48,859 nt of DNA. It comes from Prevotella sp. (GTDB lineage Bacteria > Bacteroidota > Bacteroidia > Bacteroidales > Bacteroidaceae). Made by a program: the position numbers and the translations under genes. The notes below the pieces were generated by a model, which did no database searches, was not told where the DNA came from, and was given only the letters and a program-made list of their open reading frames with translations. The DNA lies in assembly GCA_017619275.1 (NCBI GenBank), contig JAFZSR010000047.1, positions 1 to 48,859 of the forward strand, given 5' to 3'. Positions 8,284 to 16,410 of this stretch are shown in pieces. Positions within the stretch are counted from its first letter, which is position 1. The number at the start of each line of letters is the position of its first letter.

Positions 8284-11079
8284 ATGAGCGGAAAGCCACA
8301 GAGAACACAGAGAACACGGAGCCTGACGATTGCTCTGTGTTCTCTGTGCTCTTTTTGGTTTTCTCTTTCCCTGCAAGCACAGTGCTGGCGCAGCGTCGAC
8401 GCGCGCATCGGCAGCGTGGGCGTGGGGCGCACCTTCCCCGGACCCGCCATGCCCTTTGGCATGGTGAAGCCCGGTCCCGACTGTGGCGTACTGCCCAACG
8501 CCGGTTGGGCGCCGATGCCCGAACGCGTGAGCGGATTCTCGCAGACGCACGTCAGCGGCACCGGCGGCGGACAGAAATACGGCAACATCCTCATCCAGCC
8601 TTTTACCGAGAAAAGCGCCGACATAGCACAACGGCGCACGAGCGAGACCATAGAACTAGGCTACTACGCCACCACCTACGAGAGTGGCATCCGCACCGAA
8701 ATCACCACCAGCGAGCGCTGCGCCCACTACCGGCTGCACTATCCCGCCCCCTCATCGGCTTCTCATTTCTCACTCCTTGTTGATGCCACCCATTTCCTGG
8801 GCAAGGACAGCATCCCCGACCTGCGCGAGCGCCAGCAGTTTGTGGGCGCCGAGGCGGAGGCCACCAGCGACCACGAGGTGGTGGGCTTTAACCGCGTGCG
8901 TGGCGGCTGGAACAACGGTGATGCCTACACGGTTTATTTCTGCCTGCAAACCGACAAGCCTTTTAAGCTGGAGAAACTAGATAAACTAGATGGACTAGCC
9001 AGGCTAGATAGACTAGATTATCTAGAAACCCCTGGTACTTTGGTCCTCTTTTTCGCCGACACGCTGGTGGGGGTGAAGGTGGGCATCAGCTATGTGAGCA
9101 CCATGCAGGCCCGCCGCAACATCGATGGCCATGGCTTCGATGAGCAGCTGGCACTCCTGCGCAATGCTTGGGAACAGCAGCTGCAGAAAATCCAAATCAC
9201 GGGCACCGACGCCCAGCGCCGCATGTTCTACACGGCGCTCTACCACACCATGCTGATGCCCATCGACAAGACGGGCGAAAACCCCAAGTGGACCGACGCG
9301 CCCTACTACGACGACTTTTATGCCATCTGGGACACCTACCGCACCTCGTCGCCCCTGCTCACGCTGCTTTGGCCCGAACGCCAGACGGCCATCGTCAATT
9401 CCTTGTTGAATATCTATAAACGCGAAGGCTACCTGCCCGATGCCCGCTCCGGCGATTGCAACGGGCGCACGCAGGGCGGCAGCAACGCCGAGGTAGTCAT
9501 CGCCGATGCCTTCGTAAAAGGTCTGGGAACACCCAACAATCTACAGTCTAAAGTCTATAGTCTACAGTCCATCGACTACAGTCTGGCCCTCGAAGCCATG
9601 CTGAAGGACGGCGACGTCGACCCAGGCGCCGACCAAGAGAAGCACGGGCGCGGCGGTCTGAACGAATACAAGCGTCTGGGCTACATTCCTTATGGTATCC
9701 CCCGCGCCGGCACCCGCACCATCGAGTACGCCTACAACGACTACTGCATCGCGCAGGTGGCACGCGGACTGGGCCGCAACGACGTTGCCGATGAGTACTT
9801 GCGTCGAAGCGGCAACTGGCGCAACCTCTGGCGCAGCGACTACGAGTGGGACGACGTGCGAGGCTACATCCTGCCCCGCGACGAAGACGGCCGCTGGCTC
9901 GACAGCGTGCCCTGGGGACATTCAAAAGTCTTCCATCCACTGATTCCCTACACGCCCGTGACGAAGGTGGCGCCCTGGTATCTGCCCTGGTGGGACACCT
10001 TCTTCTACGAAGCGCTCTCGGCCGAATACTCGCTGAGCATCCCCCACGACATTCCCGGACTCATCGAAGCCTGTGGCGGACCGGAGGCTTTCCGTCGCCG
10101 CCTGGACCTCTTCTTCGAGCGCGGCCGCTACAACGTGGGCAACGAGCCCTCGTTCCTCACGCCCTGCCTCTACCACTGGATGGGCCGCCCCGACCTTAGC
10201 ACGCAGCGCATCCACCAGATTATCAACGACAATTACAGCGATGCCCCCGACGGCTTGCCCGGCAACGACGATGGCGGCGCGATGTCGTCGTGGCTGGCGT
10301 TCCACATGATGGGCCTCTATCCCAATGCCGGGCAAGATTACTATCTGCTGAACGTGCCGATGCTCAATGAATATTCCTTCCGACTTCCCAACGACCGCAT
10401 CCTGCACGTCACCAAAAAAACCGCCAAAGCCTTTAAGGTCGTCCTCAACGGTCGCCAACTGAAGGATGCCCGCCTCACCCACAAGGAGCTGATGGAGGGT
10501 GGCGAACTGATGTTTCAGGCACCCACCCCCAACCCCTCCCGTGCGGGAGGGGCAACTGATTACACTCAAACCTCGATATTATCTGCAGCAAAAGTAACCG
10601 AACTCCCCTCCCATTCGGGAGGGGTTGGTGGTGGGTCTGTGGTTGGCGGGTATTCCATTTCCTTCACCCTCAACCGACAGTTCCGCACGTGGCCCCTCTC
10701 GTTCACTTGGCAGGGCGACACGCTCAACATCGTCTGCAAGCAGACCACCTATCGCATCCCACGCCACGAGGCAGTTCACGCCACGGGCTTCTGTTGGCTC
10801 AACCCCCAGAACGACGGCACCCTATATAATAATGTGCGTGGAACCTTCCTCTTCGTTTCTGCCGATGCCGTGCAACAGCTGCGCGCACAGGGTTTCTTCG
10901 TCTACGACGGCATCACTTGGCGACAAATGGGCGACAGCGAAAACCATGTACGGGCCGACATCGACGGCACGGAGCTGTGGATTGCCCACGACCCATCGAC
11001 AGGCTTGCATTTAGTGACCCAAATGCACCATAATCCATTGGGAATTGACTGGCAGTTGGAACCAGCTGCCGCCTTCTGA
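8284..11079 (+). CDS. GH92 family exo-alpha-mannosidase, exported, with repeat insertions
   Basis: Calcium-dependent glycoside hydrolase of family 92, which trims alpha-mannose from N-glycans or yeast mannan in the periplasm or at the surface. Family landmarks: GTGGGQKYGNILIQP near the N-terminus, DGDVDPG and HGRGGLNEYKRLGY in the middle, and GNDDGGAMSSWLAFHMMGLYP late. At 931 residues it is longer than usual (about 750). The excess matches five repeat-derived insertions: an inverted repeat encoding the signal peptide (8299-8348), heptamers at 8759-8779 and 9538-9586, six 9-bp repeats at 8977-9030, and a C-rich inverted repeat at 10521-10636. The family continuity KGL-IDYSLALEAML is interrupted by the second heptamer tract. 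All insertions keep the frame. Activity is likely but unproven, as the inserts could disturb folding. Confidence 0.9.
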   Translation: MSGKPQRTQRTRSLTIALCSLCSFWFSLSLQAQCWRSVDARIGSVGVGRTFPGPAMPFGMVKPGPDCGVLPNAGWAPMPERVSGFSQTHVSGTGGGQKYGNILIQPFTEKSADIAQRRTSETIELGYYATTYESGIRTEITTSERCAHYRLHYPAPSSASHFSLLVDATHFLGKDSIPDLRERQQFVGAEAEATSDHEVVGFNRVRGGWNNGDAYTVYFCLQTDKPFKLEKLDKLDGLARLDRLDYLETPGTLVLFFADTLVGVKVGISYVSTMQARRNIDGHGFDEQLALLRNAWEQQLQKIQITGTDAQRRMFYTALYHTMLMPIDKTGENPKWTDAPYYDDFYAIWDTYRTSSPLLTLLWPERQTAIVNSLLNIYKREGYLPDARSGDCNGRTQGGSNAEVVIADAFVKGLGTPNNLQSKVYSLQSIDYSLALEAMLKDGDVDPGADQEKHGRGGLNEYKRLGYIPYGIPRAGTRTIEYAYNDYCIAQVARGLGRNDVADEYLRRSGNWRNLWRSDYEWDDVRGYILPRDEDGRWLDSVPWGHSKVFHPLIPYTPVTKVAPWYLPWWDTFFYEALSAEYSLSIPHDIPGLIEACGGPEAFRRRLDLFFERGRYNVGNEPSFLTPCLYHWMGRPDLSTQRIHQIINDNYSDAPDGLPGNDDGGAMSSWLAFHMMGLYPNAGQDYYLLNVPMLNEYSFRLPNDRILHVTKKTAKAFKVVLNGRQLKDARLTHKELMEGGELMFQAPTPNPSRAGGATDYTQTSILSAAKVTELPSHSGGVGGGSVVGGYSISFTLNRQFRTWPLSFTWQGDTLNIVCKQTTYRIPRHEAVHATGFCWLNPQNDGTLYNNVRGTFLFVSADAVQQLRAQGFFVYDGITWRQMGDSENHVRADIDGTELWIAHDPSTGLHLVTQMHHNPLGIDWQLEPAAAF
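8299..8348. repeat. Inverted repeat forming the GH92 signal peptide
   Basis: CACAGAGAACACAGAG (8299-8314) is repeated as a perfect inverted copy at 8333-8348 with an 18-base spacer. The right arm is translated as LCSLCS within the hydrophobic stretch IALCSLCSFWFSLSLQA, so the repeat provides the core of the signal peptide. Confidence 0.85.
8759..8779. repeat. Short in-frame heptamer insertion in GH92
   Basis: Three consecutive heptamers (CTTCTCA, TTTCTCA, CTCCTTG) use the same unit as the inverted array at 2098-2125. They encode part of SASHFSLL between two conserved GH92 stretches. Confidence 0.55.
8977..9030. repeat. Six tandem 9-bp units (CTAGATnnn) in GH92
   Basis: CTAG recurs at 8977, 8986, 8995, 9004, 9013 and 9022, exactly every 9 bases. 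The array encodes alternating Leu-Asp/Glu residues (KLDKLDGLARLDRLDYLE), a low-complexity insertion in the N-terminal GH92 domain. CTAG is normally rare in bacterial coding DNA, which makes the array stand out. Confidence 0.88.
9538..9586. repeat. AGTCTAN heptamer tract inside GH92
   Basis: Seven heptamers in phase (AATCTAC, AGTCTAA, AGTCTAT, AGTCTAC, AGTCCAT, CGACTAC, AGTCTGG) share the unit of the array at 228-395. They encode NLQSKVYSLQSIDYSL. The insert of about 14 residues divides the otherwise continuous GH92 stretch before LALEAMLKDG. Confidence 0.88.
10521..10636. repeat. C-rich inverted repeat in the GH92 C-terminal region
   Basis: The outer arms 10521-10540 and 10617-10636 are complementary over 20 bases with one mismatch. 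Each arm also carries its own small hairpin (CCCCTCCC with GGGAGGGG). The 116-bp element is translated without a stop as a Pro/Ser/Gly-rich insert (APTPNPSRAGG ... GVGGGSVVGG). It resembles the ends of the larger elements at 30772 and 34670. Confidence 0.88.
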
Positions 11080-11080
11080 A

Positions 11081-11144
11081 ATTTTGGTAACGACTATTTG
11101 AAAAAAACTAACGACTTTTGAAAAAATCTCGTACGAGATTTTTT
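11081..11144. repeat. 64-bp dispersed element B with terminal palindrome, copy 1
   Basis: This segment is nearly identical (59 of 64 bases by eye) to 29693-29756. It contains two direct copies of a GTAACGA...TTTGAAAAA unit and ends in a perfect 24-bp palindrome (11121-11144, core ATCTCGTACGAGAT flanked by A6 and T6). It lies between the convergent GH92 and dusB genes and touches the dusB stop codon, so it should act as a bidirectional terminator. Confidence 0.9.
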
Positions 11145-12169
11145 TAGAGGGCGTTATCGTCTTTCCCCAACGTGTTTCTCAAGCCTTCCAAGATACCCAT
11201 CAGCTCGTCCATGGTGGTGGCTCGCAGCATGGCAATGCGCGTGGGTCGGAAGTTGGGAATGCCCTTGAAGATGGGCGTGGCGGCCAGGTGACGGCGGGTG
11301 TGGATGATGCCCCGCTGCTCGTCGATGCGCTCCACGTTCAGGCGCAGCAACTCTTCGAGGACGTCGAGCTTGTCGTTGAAAGATAATGGGGTTAATGGGC
11401 TGGATGGGGTTAATGGGCTTTGTGGGAGAGAGAGATTGAGCCCATCCTTGATTTCCTTGAAAATCCAGGGGCAGCCGAAGGTGGCGCGCCCAATCATCAC
11501 AGCATCCACGCCATAGCGCTCGAAAGCCTGGTCGGCATCGCTGGGCGAGGTGATGTCGCCATTGCCAATGATGGGGATGTGGATGCGGGGGTTGCGCTTC
11601 ACCTCGCCGATGAGCGTCCAATCGGCCTCGCCGGTGTACATCTGCGAGCGGGTGCGGCCATGGATGGTGAGTGCCTGAATGCCACAGTCTTGCAGTTGCT
11701 CGGCCAGCATGGTGATGATGAGCTGCTCGTTGTTCCATCCCAAGCGCGTCTTCACCGTCACGGGCAGCTTCACGGCATCCACCACACGGCGGGTGATGTC
11801 GAGCATCTTCGGGATGTTCTGCAGCATGCCGGCGCCTGCGCCTTTGCCCGCCACCTTCTTCACCGGACAGCCAAAGTTCAGGTCGATGACGTCGGGACCG
11901 GCCTGCTCCACCATGCGGGCCGCCTCTACCATGGCATCGGTGTCGCGACCGTAGATCTGTATGCCCACGGGGCGCTCCTCGTCGCTGATGGTCAGCTTCG
12001 CCACGGTCGACTTCACATCGCGTACCAGTGCCTCGGCCGACACAAACTCGGTGTAGACCATCGCCGCGCCAAAACGCTTGCAAAGCAGCCGGAAACCCAC
12101 GTCGGTGACATCCTCCATCGGAGCCAGAAAAAGGGGGCGAGGGCCAAAGTCTATGCTTCCTATCTTCAT
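11144..12169 (-). CDS. dusB: tRNA-dihydrouridine synthase, DusB-like
   Basis: FMN enzyme that reduces specific uridines in tRNA D-loops to dihydrouridine. The N-terminus MKIGSIDFGPRPLFLAPMED carries the FMN-binding start of the family. The catalytic acid is C101 in NFGCPVKKVAGKGAGAGML. TVKTRLGW, IHGRTRSQMYTG and GNGDI follow, and IGRATFGCPWIF closes the barrel. The C-terminal RNA-binding helical domain contains RRHLAATPIFKGIPNFR. A Pro/Ser/Leu-rich insert between the two domains is produced by an 18-bp tandem repeat (11388-11423). The TAA stop overlaps the last base of the palindrome of element B. A -7 box (12187-12194) lies just upstream. Subfamily assignment to DusB is by overall resemblance. 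Confidence 0.93.
   Translation of the reverse strand: MKIGSIDFGPRPLFLAPMEDVTDVGFRLLCKRFGAAMVYTEFVSAEALVRDVKSTVAKLTISDEERPVGIQIYGRDTDAMVEAARMVEQAGPDVIDLNFGCPVKKVAGKGAGAGMLQNIPKMLDITRRVVDAVKLPVTVKTRLGWNNEQLIITMLAEQLQDCGIQALTIHGRTRSQMYTGEADWTLIGEVKRNPRIHIPIIGNGDITSPSDADQAFERYGVDAVMIGRATFGCPWIFKEIKDGLNLSLPQSPLTPSSPLTPLSFNDKLDVLEELLRLNVERIDEQRGIIHTRRHLAATPIFKGIPNFRPTRIAMLRATTMDELMGILEGLRNTLGKDDNAL
11388..11423. repeat. Two 18-bp tandem repeats inside dusB
   Basis: The unit GGGTTAATGGGCTGGATG-like sequence occurs at 11388-11405 and 11406-11423 with changes only at the end of the second copy. On the minus strand it encodes SPLTPSSPLTP, a linker insertion between the catalytic barrel and the C-terminal helical domain. 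The period is a multiple of three and keeps the frame. Confidence 0.82.
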
Positions 12170-12186
12170 CGCTGTTGATTTTCGTG

Positions 12187-12194
12187 CAAAAGTA
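12187..12194 (-). promoter_or_regulatory. -7 box upstream of dusB
   Basis: Minus-strand TACTTTTG fits TAnnTTTG and ends 18 bases before the dusB start, so the leader would be very short. No convincing -33 element. Confidence 0.55.
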
Positions 12195-12302
12195 GTGAAA
12201 AGTTGGCACTTGACGGTGGGGCAACGACTGTTTTTTCTACAAAAAACGTTAAATCACTACATATTACTGCGCGCGCGTGATGTAGGAGTGCTACTTTTTC
12301 AT

Positions 12303-12310
12303 TAATTTTG
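12303..12310 (+). promoter_or_regulatory. -7 box upstream of the rpoN operon
   Basis: TAATTTTG matches TAnnTTTG, 22 bases before the ATG at 12333. The -33 element is not obvious. Confidence 0.6.
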
Positions 12311-12332
12311 CAGAATAAAACGAGAAACGACT

Positions 12333-12986
12333 ATGGCAAAGTACGCAGTCTGGCACGACGAGAATTGGCTGTTGCTGCTACAACTCTATCTGAGCCGCCC
12401 CGTTGGGCTGAAGCCCCTCTACAGCCGCAACATGGTAGACCTGAGCATGGAGTTGCACATACCCCCGCAGTCATTGCAGCGGCGTATGGAGCAGATAGCA
12501 CGCTTGCAAACGCCGAAGCTGGAGCGCATCTGGAATACTTACTCTGCCAACCCCAAGCGCCTGGCGCGTGTGGTGAGCCTGCTGCGCAGCATGAAGGGGT
12601 TTGGGGCTGCCGACGACTTCTATGAGGGCGTGGAGATGCAGGAGACGTTCGAACGCGACTTCCGCCCCCTGCCGGCCGACAAGCGTTTCATGCCAGTCAT
12701 GCTCATCCTCATCCTCGACCTTTATTTCCAGCTCACACCCTCTACCATGGTGGCCCAGACGCCTGAGGTGGAAGAACTGGCCGACCTCATCAAGCTGAAG
12801 CCTCAAGACGTGGTGGAAGTGCTCGAGGTGATGCAGATTTGCGACCCCTATCTGGGGCGCAACGAGGTGACGCTCTCGCCGCTGCTGGTGCCTTGTCAGC
12901 AAGTGTGGCAGCGCATGAGCGACCGCGAGCCTCAGCAACTGCACCAGCTGGCCGAAGAATTGAAAGAATACTTCAAGAGTAAGTGA
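12333..12986 (+). CDS. Uncharacterised protein coupled to rpoN
   Basis: A 217-residue protein with no motif that I can name. It is predicted soluble and mainly helical, with a Trp/Leu-rich start (MAKYAVWHDENWLLLLQLYL) and helix-turn-helix-like spacing around residues 30-60 (MELHIPPQSLQRRMEQIARL). The middle contains a hydrophobic helix (MPVMLILILDLYFQL). The C-terminal part (LADLIKLKPQDVVEVLEVMQICDP) resembles a small winged helix. Its stop overlaps the rpoN start (TGATG), so translation is probably coupled and expression matched to sigma-54. A regulatory or accessory role for sigma-54 is inferred only from this coupling. Confidence 0.75.
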   Translation: MAKYAVWHDENWLLLLQLYLSRPVGLKPLYSRNMVDLSMELHIPPQSLQRRMEQIARLQTPKLERIWNTYSANPKRLARVVSLLRSMKGFGAADDFYEGVEMQETFERDFRPLPADKRFMPVMLILILDLYFQLTPSTMVAQTPEVEELADLIKLKPQDVVEVLEVMQICDPYLGRNEVTLSPLLVPCQQVWQRMSDREPQQLHQLAEELKEYFKSK

Positions 12987-14494
12987 TGCCACAAAGTCAG
13001 ATACAGGAACAACGGCAAGAGCAGCGGCAGGTGCAGACGATATCGGCACAGCAGCTGTTGCAATCGCAACTCATAGAATTGCCCCTGCAGCAGATGGTCG
13101 ACCGCATTGAAACCGAGCTGCACGACAACCCTGCACTGGAGAAGACGGTGGGCGAGGAGGAACCGGCTCCATGGGAGGCAACCGACATGGGCGACAACGC
13201 CGAAGCGACCGAAGGCGATGACTACGACACCCAACGCGAGCGCGAGGAGCGCAGCGATGCCCTTGATGCCGCCCTGGAGAACATCGGCCGCGACGACGAG
13301 GACTTGCCCGTGTATCAGGGCGGTCACCAGTGGAGCGAAGAGAAAGAGTCGGCCGTCTATGGCGAAGAGCGCTCATTCTACGACATGCTGATGGACCAAG
13401 TGGGCGAGCTGGAGCTGAGCGAGGGCGAGCGCTACGTGGTGGAATACCTGATACAATCGCTCGACGACGACGGACTGCTGCGCACGCCGCTGGCCGACAT
13501 CTGCGAGCAGCTGGCCATCTACCATGGCATCGACATCAGCGAGCAGGAGGCCGAGCGACTGTTGCACGTGCTGCAGCAGCTTGACCCAGCCGGTATCGGC
13601 GGTCGGTCGCTCAGCGAGTGTCTGCGGTTGCAAGTGGAGCGGCGCAAGCCATCGGAACTCACAACGTTGATGTTGCGCGTCATCGACGAACACTTCGACG
13701 AATTCAAGAAGAAGCATTGGACGCGCATTCAGCAGCAGATGGAACTCACCGACACACAGGCCGACATCGTGCTGGGCGAGCTGCGTCGCCTCAACCCCAA
13801 GCCTGGCTCGGCACTGGGCGACACCATGGGGCGCTCGATGCAGCAAATCACTCCCGACTTCATCGTCGACACCCACGACGACGGCTCCATCAGCTTCCAC
13901 CTGAACAATGGCGACACGCCACGGCTGGAAATATCACAGTCGTTTGCCGACCTGCTGAAAGACTTCCAAACCAACAGGGAGCGCATGAGCCGACAGCAAA
14001 AGGAGGCTTTGCTATATACCAAACAGAAGGTGGAGGCCGCACAGAACTTTATCGATGCGGTGGAGCAGCGGCGACAAACGATGACGCGCACCATGAAGGC
14101 CATCATCCAGCTGCAAAAGCACTTCTTCGAGGAGGGCGACGAGGAGCTGCTGCGCCCCATGATTCTGAAAGATGTGGCCAACCTGACGGGTCAGGACTTG
14201 AGCACCGTGTCGCGCGTGACGAACTCCAAGTATGTGCAGACGCGCTGGGGCACCTTCCCACTGAAGTTCTTCTTCAGCGACGGCTACGTCACCCAGAACG
14301 GCGAAGAACTCTCCACCCGCAAAATCAAGGCCGCCCTGCGCTCGCTCATCGAGGCCGAAGACAAACACAAGCCCATGAGCGACGACGCCCTGCGCAACGC
14401 CCTGGAGCAGCAGGGCTTCCCCATCGCCCGCCGCACCGTGGCCAAATACCGCGAGCAGCTGGGACTGCCGGTGGCAAGGCTGCGCAAATCGTAA
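12986..14494 (+). CDS. rpoN: RNA polymerase sigma-54 factor
   Basis: Alternative sigma factor that needs AAA+ activators and recognises -24/-12 promoters. The ATG at 12986 overlaps the preceding TGA; the GTG one codon earlier is a less likely start. The 502-residue protein has the Gln/Leu-rich region I (QQLLQSQLIELPLQQMVDRI), an acidic spacer (about residues 50-110), the core-binding domain, a helix-turn-helix (DLSTVSRVTNSKYVQ) and the RpoN box ARRTVAKYRE at 481-490. No bacterial enhancer-binding protein is encoded in this window, so its activators lie elsewhere. It sits in a plus-strand run with the upstream unknown gene and PAP2. Confidence 0.96.
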   Translation: MPQSQIQEQRQEQRQVQTISAQQLLQSQLIELPLQQMVDRIETELHDNPALEKTVGEEEPAPWEATDMGDNAEATEGDDYDTQREREERSDALDAALENIGRDDEDLPVYQGGHQWSEEKESAVYGEERSFYDMLMDQVGELELSEGERYVVEYLIQSLDDDGLLRTPLADICEQLAIYHGIDISEQEAERLLHVLQQLDPAGIGGRSLSECLRLQVERRKPSELTTLMLRVIDEHFDEFKKKHWTRIQQQMELTDTQADIVLGELRRLNPKPGSALGDTMGRSMQQITPDFIVDTHDDGSISFHLNNGDTPRLEISQSFADLLKDFQTNRERMSRQQKEALLYTKQKVEAAQNFIDAVEQRRQTMTRTMKAIIQLQKHFFEEGDEELLRPMILKDVANLTGQDLSTVSRVTNSKYVQTRWGTFPLKFFFSDGYVTQNGEELSTRKIKAALRSLIEAEDKHKPMSDDALRNALEQQGFPIARRTVAKYREQLGLPVARLRKS

Positions 14495-14517
14495 ACGACA
14501 AATAAACGTCAACAACA

Positions 14518-15138
14518 TTGACTCGCCAGAAAGGACTCATCATTGCGGCTAAGGTCATTAGCATGATCTTCACGCCGTTCTACCTGCCGCTGATAGGCAT
14601 TGCGCTGCTGTTCTCGTTGAGCTACATGAACATGCTGCCCATGAGCTATAAGCTGCTCGTGGTGACGATTGTCTATTTTCTCACCATCTTCTTCCCCACC
14701 TTCCTCATCCACCTCTACCGGCGCGCCAAAGGCTGGTCGCTGCTGCAACTGAGCCACAAGCGCCGCCGCATAGTGGCCTATGCCATCTCCATCCTTTGCT
14801 ATATTGCGTGCATCGAGCTGATGAAATATTACCACATCTATCATTTCATCATCAGCATTGTCATTGCAGCCCTGCTCATCCAGGCGGTGAGCGTGGTGGT
14901 GAACTTCTGGTGGAAGATTAGCACGCACACGGCAGCCATCGGTGGCGTGTGCGGGGCGCTGATGGCCTTCGCCGAGCTGTTCCGCTTCAACCCCGTGTGG
15001 TGGCTCTGCGTGGGAATCCTGGTCTCTGGCATATTGGGCACGGCACGCATCATCTTGCGCCAGCACACGCTGGGGCAGGTGGTGGCAGGCTTCGCCATTG
15101 GCGTGGTGTGCGCCTTCGTGGGAGTATTGTATATATAA
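14518..15138 (+). CDS. PAP2-like integral membrane protein
   Basis: About 206 residues with five or six membrane helices. The last part (GTARIILRQHTLGQVVAGFAIG) matches the third PAP2 motif, where the His is catalytic in lipid phosphatases. The usual following Asp is replaced by Gln, and the first PAP2 motif is not clear, so catalytic competence is doubtful. No ATG exists at the expected start: translation probably begins at the TTG at 14518, giving MTRQKGLIIAAKVISMIFTP; the alternative is the ATG of Met16. It follows rpoN by 23 bases and precedes purE by 12 bases, so it shares their transcript. A role in undecaprenyl or lipid phosphate recycling is possible. Confidence 0.72.
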   Translation: MTRQKGLIIAAKVISMIFTPFYLPLIGIALLFSLSYMNMLPMSYKLLVVTIVYFLTIFFPTFLIHLYRRAKGWSLLQLSHKRRRIVAYAISILCYIACIELMKYYHIYHFIISIVIAALLIQAVSVVVNFWWKISTHTAAIGGVCGALMAFAELFRFNPVWWLCVGILVSGILGTARIILRQHTLGQVVAGFAIGVVCAFVGVLYI

Positions 15139-15150
15139 AAGCATCATAGA

Positions 15151-15657
15151 ATGAAACCTATCGTTAGCATCATCATGGGCAGCACCAGCGACCTGCCCGT
15201 CATGGAGAAAGCCTGCAAGCAGCTCGACGAGCTGCAAGTGCCCTTCGAGGTGAACGCCCTGTCGGCTCACCGCACGCCGGCTGCCGTGGAGCAGTTTGCC
15301 AGCGAGGCAGCTGGGCGTGGCATCCGCGTCATCATCGCTGCTGCCGGCATGGCAGCCGCTCTGCCTGGTGTCATCGCCGCGCAAACCACCCTGCCCGTCA
15401 TTGGCGTACCCATCAAAGGCATGCTCGACGGCCTCGACGCCCTGCTCAGCATCGTGCAGATGCCACCGGGCATCCCCGTGGCCACCGTCGGCGTGAATGC
15501 CGCGCAGAACGCCGCCCTGCTGGCCTGCCAAATGATTGCACTGGGCGACGCCGAGTTGGCACAGCGCATGGCCAACCACAAGGAGGGTCTGAAGAGCAAG
15601 ATTGAAAAGGCCAACAAGGAACTGGCCGAGGTGAAATACGAGTATAAAACCAATTGA
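15151..15657 (+). CDS. purE: N5-carboxyaminoimidazole ribonucleotide mutase
   Basis: Class I PurE moves the carboxyl group of N5-CAIR to give CAIR in purine synthesis and normally works after PurK. The 168-residue protein has the expected length. [20 protein letters not shown] forms the nucleotide loop, and SAHRTP contributes the conserved catalytic His. [20 protein letters not shown] and PVIGVPIKG complete the active site. No purK is nearby. It lies 12 bases after PAP2, and trxA follows after 81 bases. Confidence 0.96.
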   Translation: MKPIVSIIMGSTSDLPVMEKACKQLDELQVPFEVNALSAHRTPAAVEQFASEAAGRGIRVIIAAAGMAAALPGVIAAQTTLPVIGVPIKGMLDGLDALLSIVQMPPGIPVATVGVNAAQNAALLACQMIALGDAELAQRMANHKEGLKSKIEKANKELAEVKYEYKTN

Positions 15658-15738
15658 AATAGGCTGGCAGCAATTGGCATAGCTTTTGCTACAAATATTT
15701 TGACAACACGAGTATTAACCAAATAAAAGCAAGTAACA

Positions 15739-16053
15739 ATGGAAGTAACAATCACTAGCGAGAACTTTGAGACCCTGAAGAACGGGCAGAAGCCCTTGGT
15801 TATCGACTTCTGGGCAACGTGGTGCGGTCCCTGCCGCATGGTGGCTCCCATCATCGCAGAGATGGCCGAGAAATACGACGGACAAATCGTCGTGGGCAAG
15901 TGCGATGTGGAAGAGAGCGAAGACGTGGCTGCCGAGTTCGGCATCCGCAACATCCCCACGGTGGTATTCATGAAGAATGGCGAGGTGGTCGACAAGATTG
16001 TTGGCGCCGTGCCCAAGCAGAAATTCGAAGAGAAATTTGCGGCATTTGTCTGA
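15739..16053 (+). CDS. trxA: Thioredoxin
   Basis: Cytosolic 104-residue thioredoxin that reduces protein disulfides. [14 protein letters not shown] carries the redox pair C29 and C32. The cis-proline motif is RNIPTVVFM. There is no signal peptide or extra domain. The upstream 81-base spacer contains degenerate promoter-like sequences (TAGCTTTTG near 15680) but none is exact. A small acidic gene follows after 3 bases. Confidence 0.95.
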   Translation: MEVTITSENFETLKNGQKPLVIDFWATWCGPCRMVAPIIAEMAEKYDGQIVVGKCDVEESEDVAAEFGIRNIPTVVFMKNGEVVDKIVGAVPKQKFEEKFAAFV

Positions 16054-16056
16054 GCC

Positions 16057-16377
16057 ATGAGTATCGACGACGAACTGCTGCAAGACGAGCAGGAGATGCA
16101 GCGCGAGATGGCGTTCATCCGCCAGCAGCTGCCCGCCGACGCCAACGCCCACTTCGACAGCGACGAGCTGTTGCAGTGGGTGCTGGAGGCTGTGGCCACC
16201 TATTACTTCGAGAGTGGCGTACTGGAGAGCGAGGCCGACGAGGTGAACATCGACATGGAAGCCGTGGCTCGCTATGTGTGCGCCATGGCCGAACAGGAAG
16301 GCCAACCAAAGCTCGACGTTGACGAGGTGAGGCTCATTGCCGAGGCCGATCTGGATTTCCAGGAAAACAACCTGTAG
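16057..16377 (+). CDS. Small acidic uncharacterised protein
   Basis: A 106-residue, strongly acidic, probably helical protein ([20 protein letters not shown]). It has no signal peptide, membrane segment or recognised motif. Its start lies 3 bases after the trxA stop and its end is 33 bases before murF, so it is probably part of a trxA-murF transcript. I do not recognise the family; nothing in the sequence tells its role beyond the conserved-looking spacing. Confidence 0.75.
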   Translation: MSIDDELLQDEQEMQREMAFIRQQLPADANAHFDSDELLQWVLEAVATYYFESGVLESEADEVNIDMEAVARYVCAMAEQEGQPKLDVDEVRLIAEADLDFQENNL

Positions 16378-16410
16378 GGTGATGCACTCAATATTTATAT
16401 ACGCACGCGC

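Noticed and set aside
14518-14565. ATG start for the PAP2 protein at Met16
   Set aside because: It would remove residues that belong to the conserved first part of the protein, so the TTG start is preferred, although not proven.
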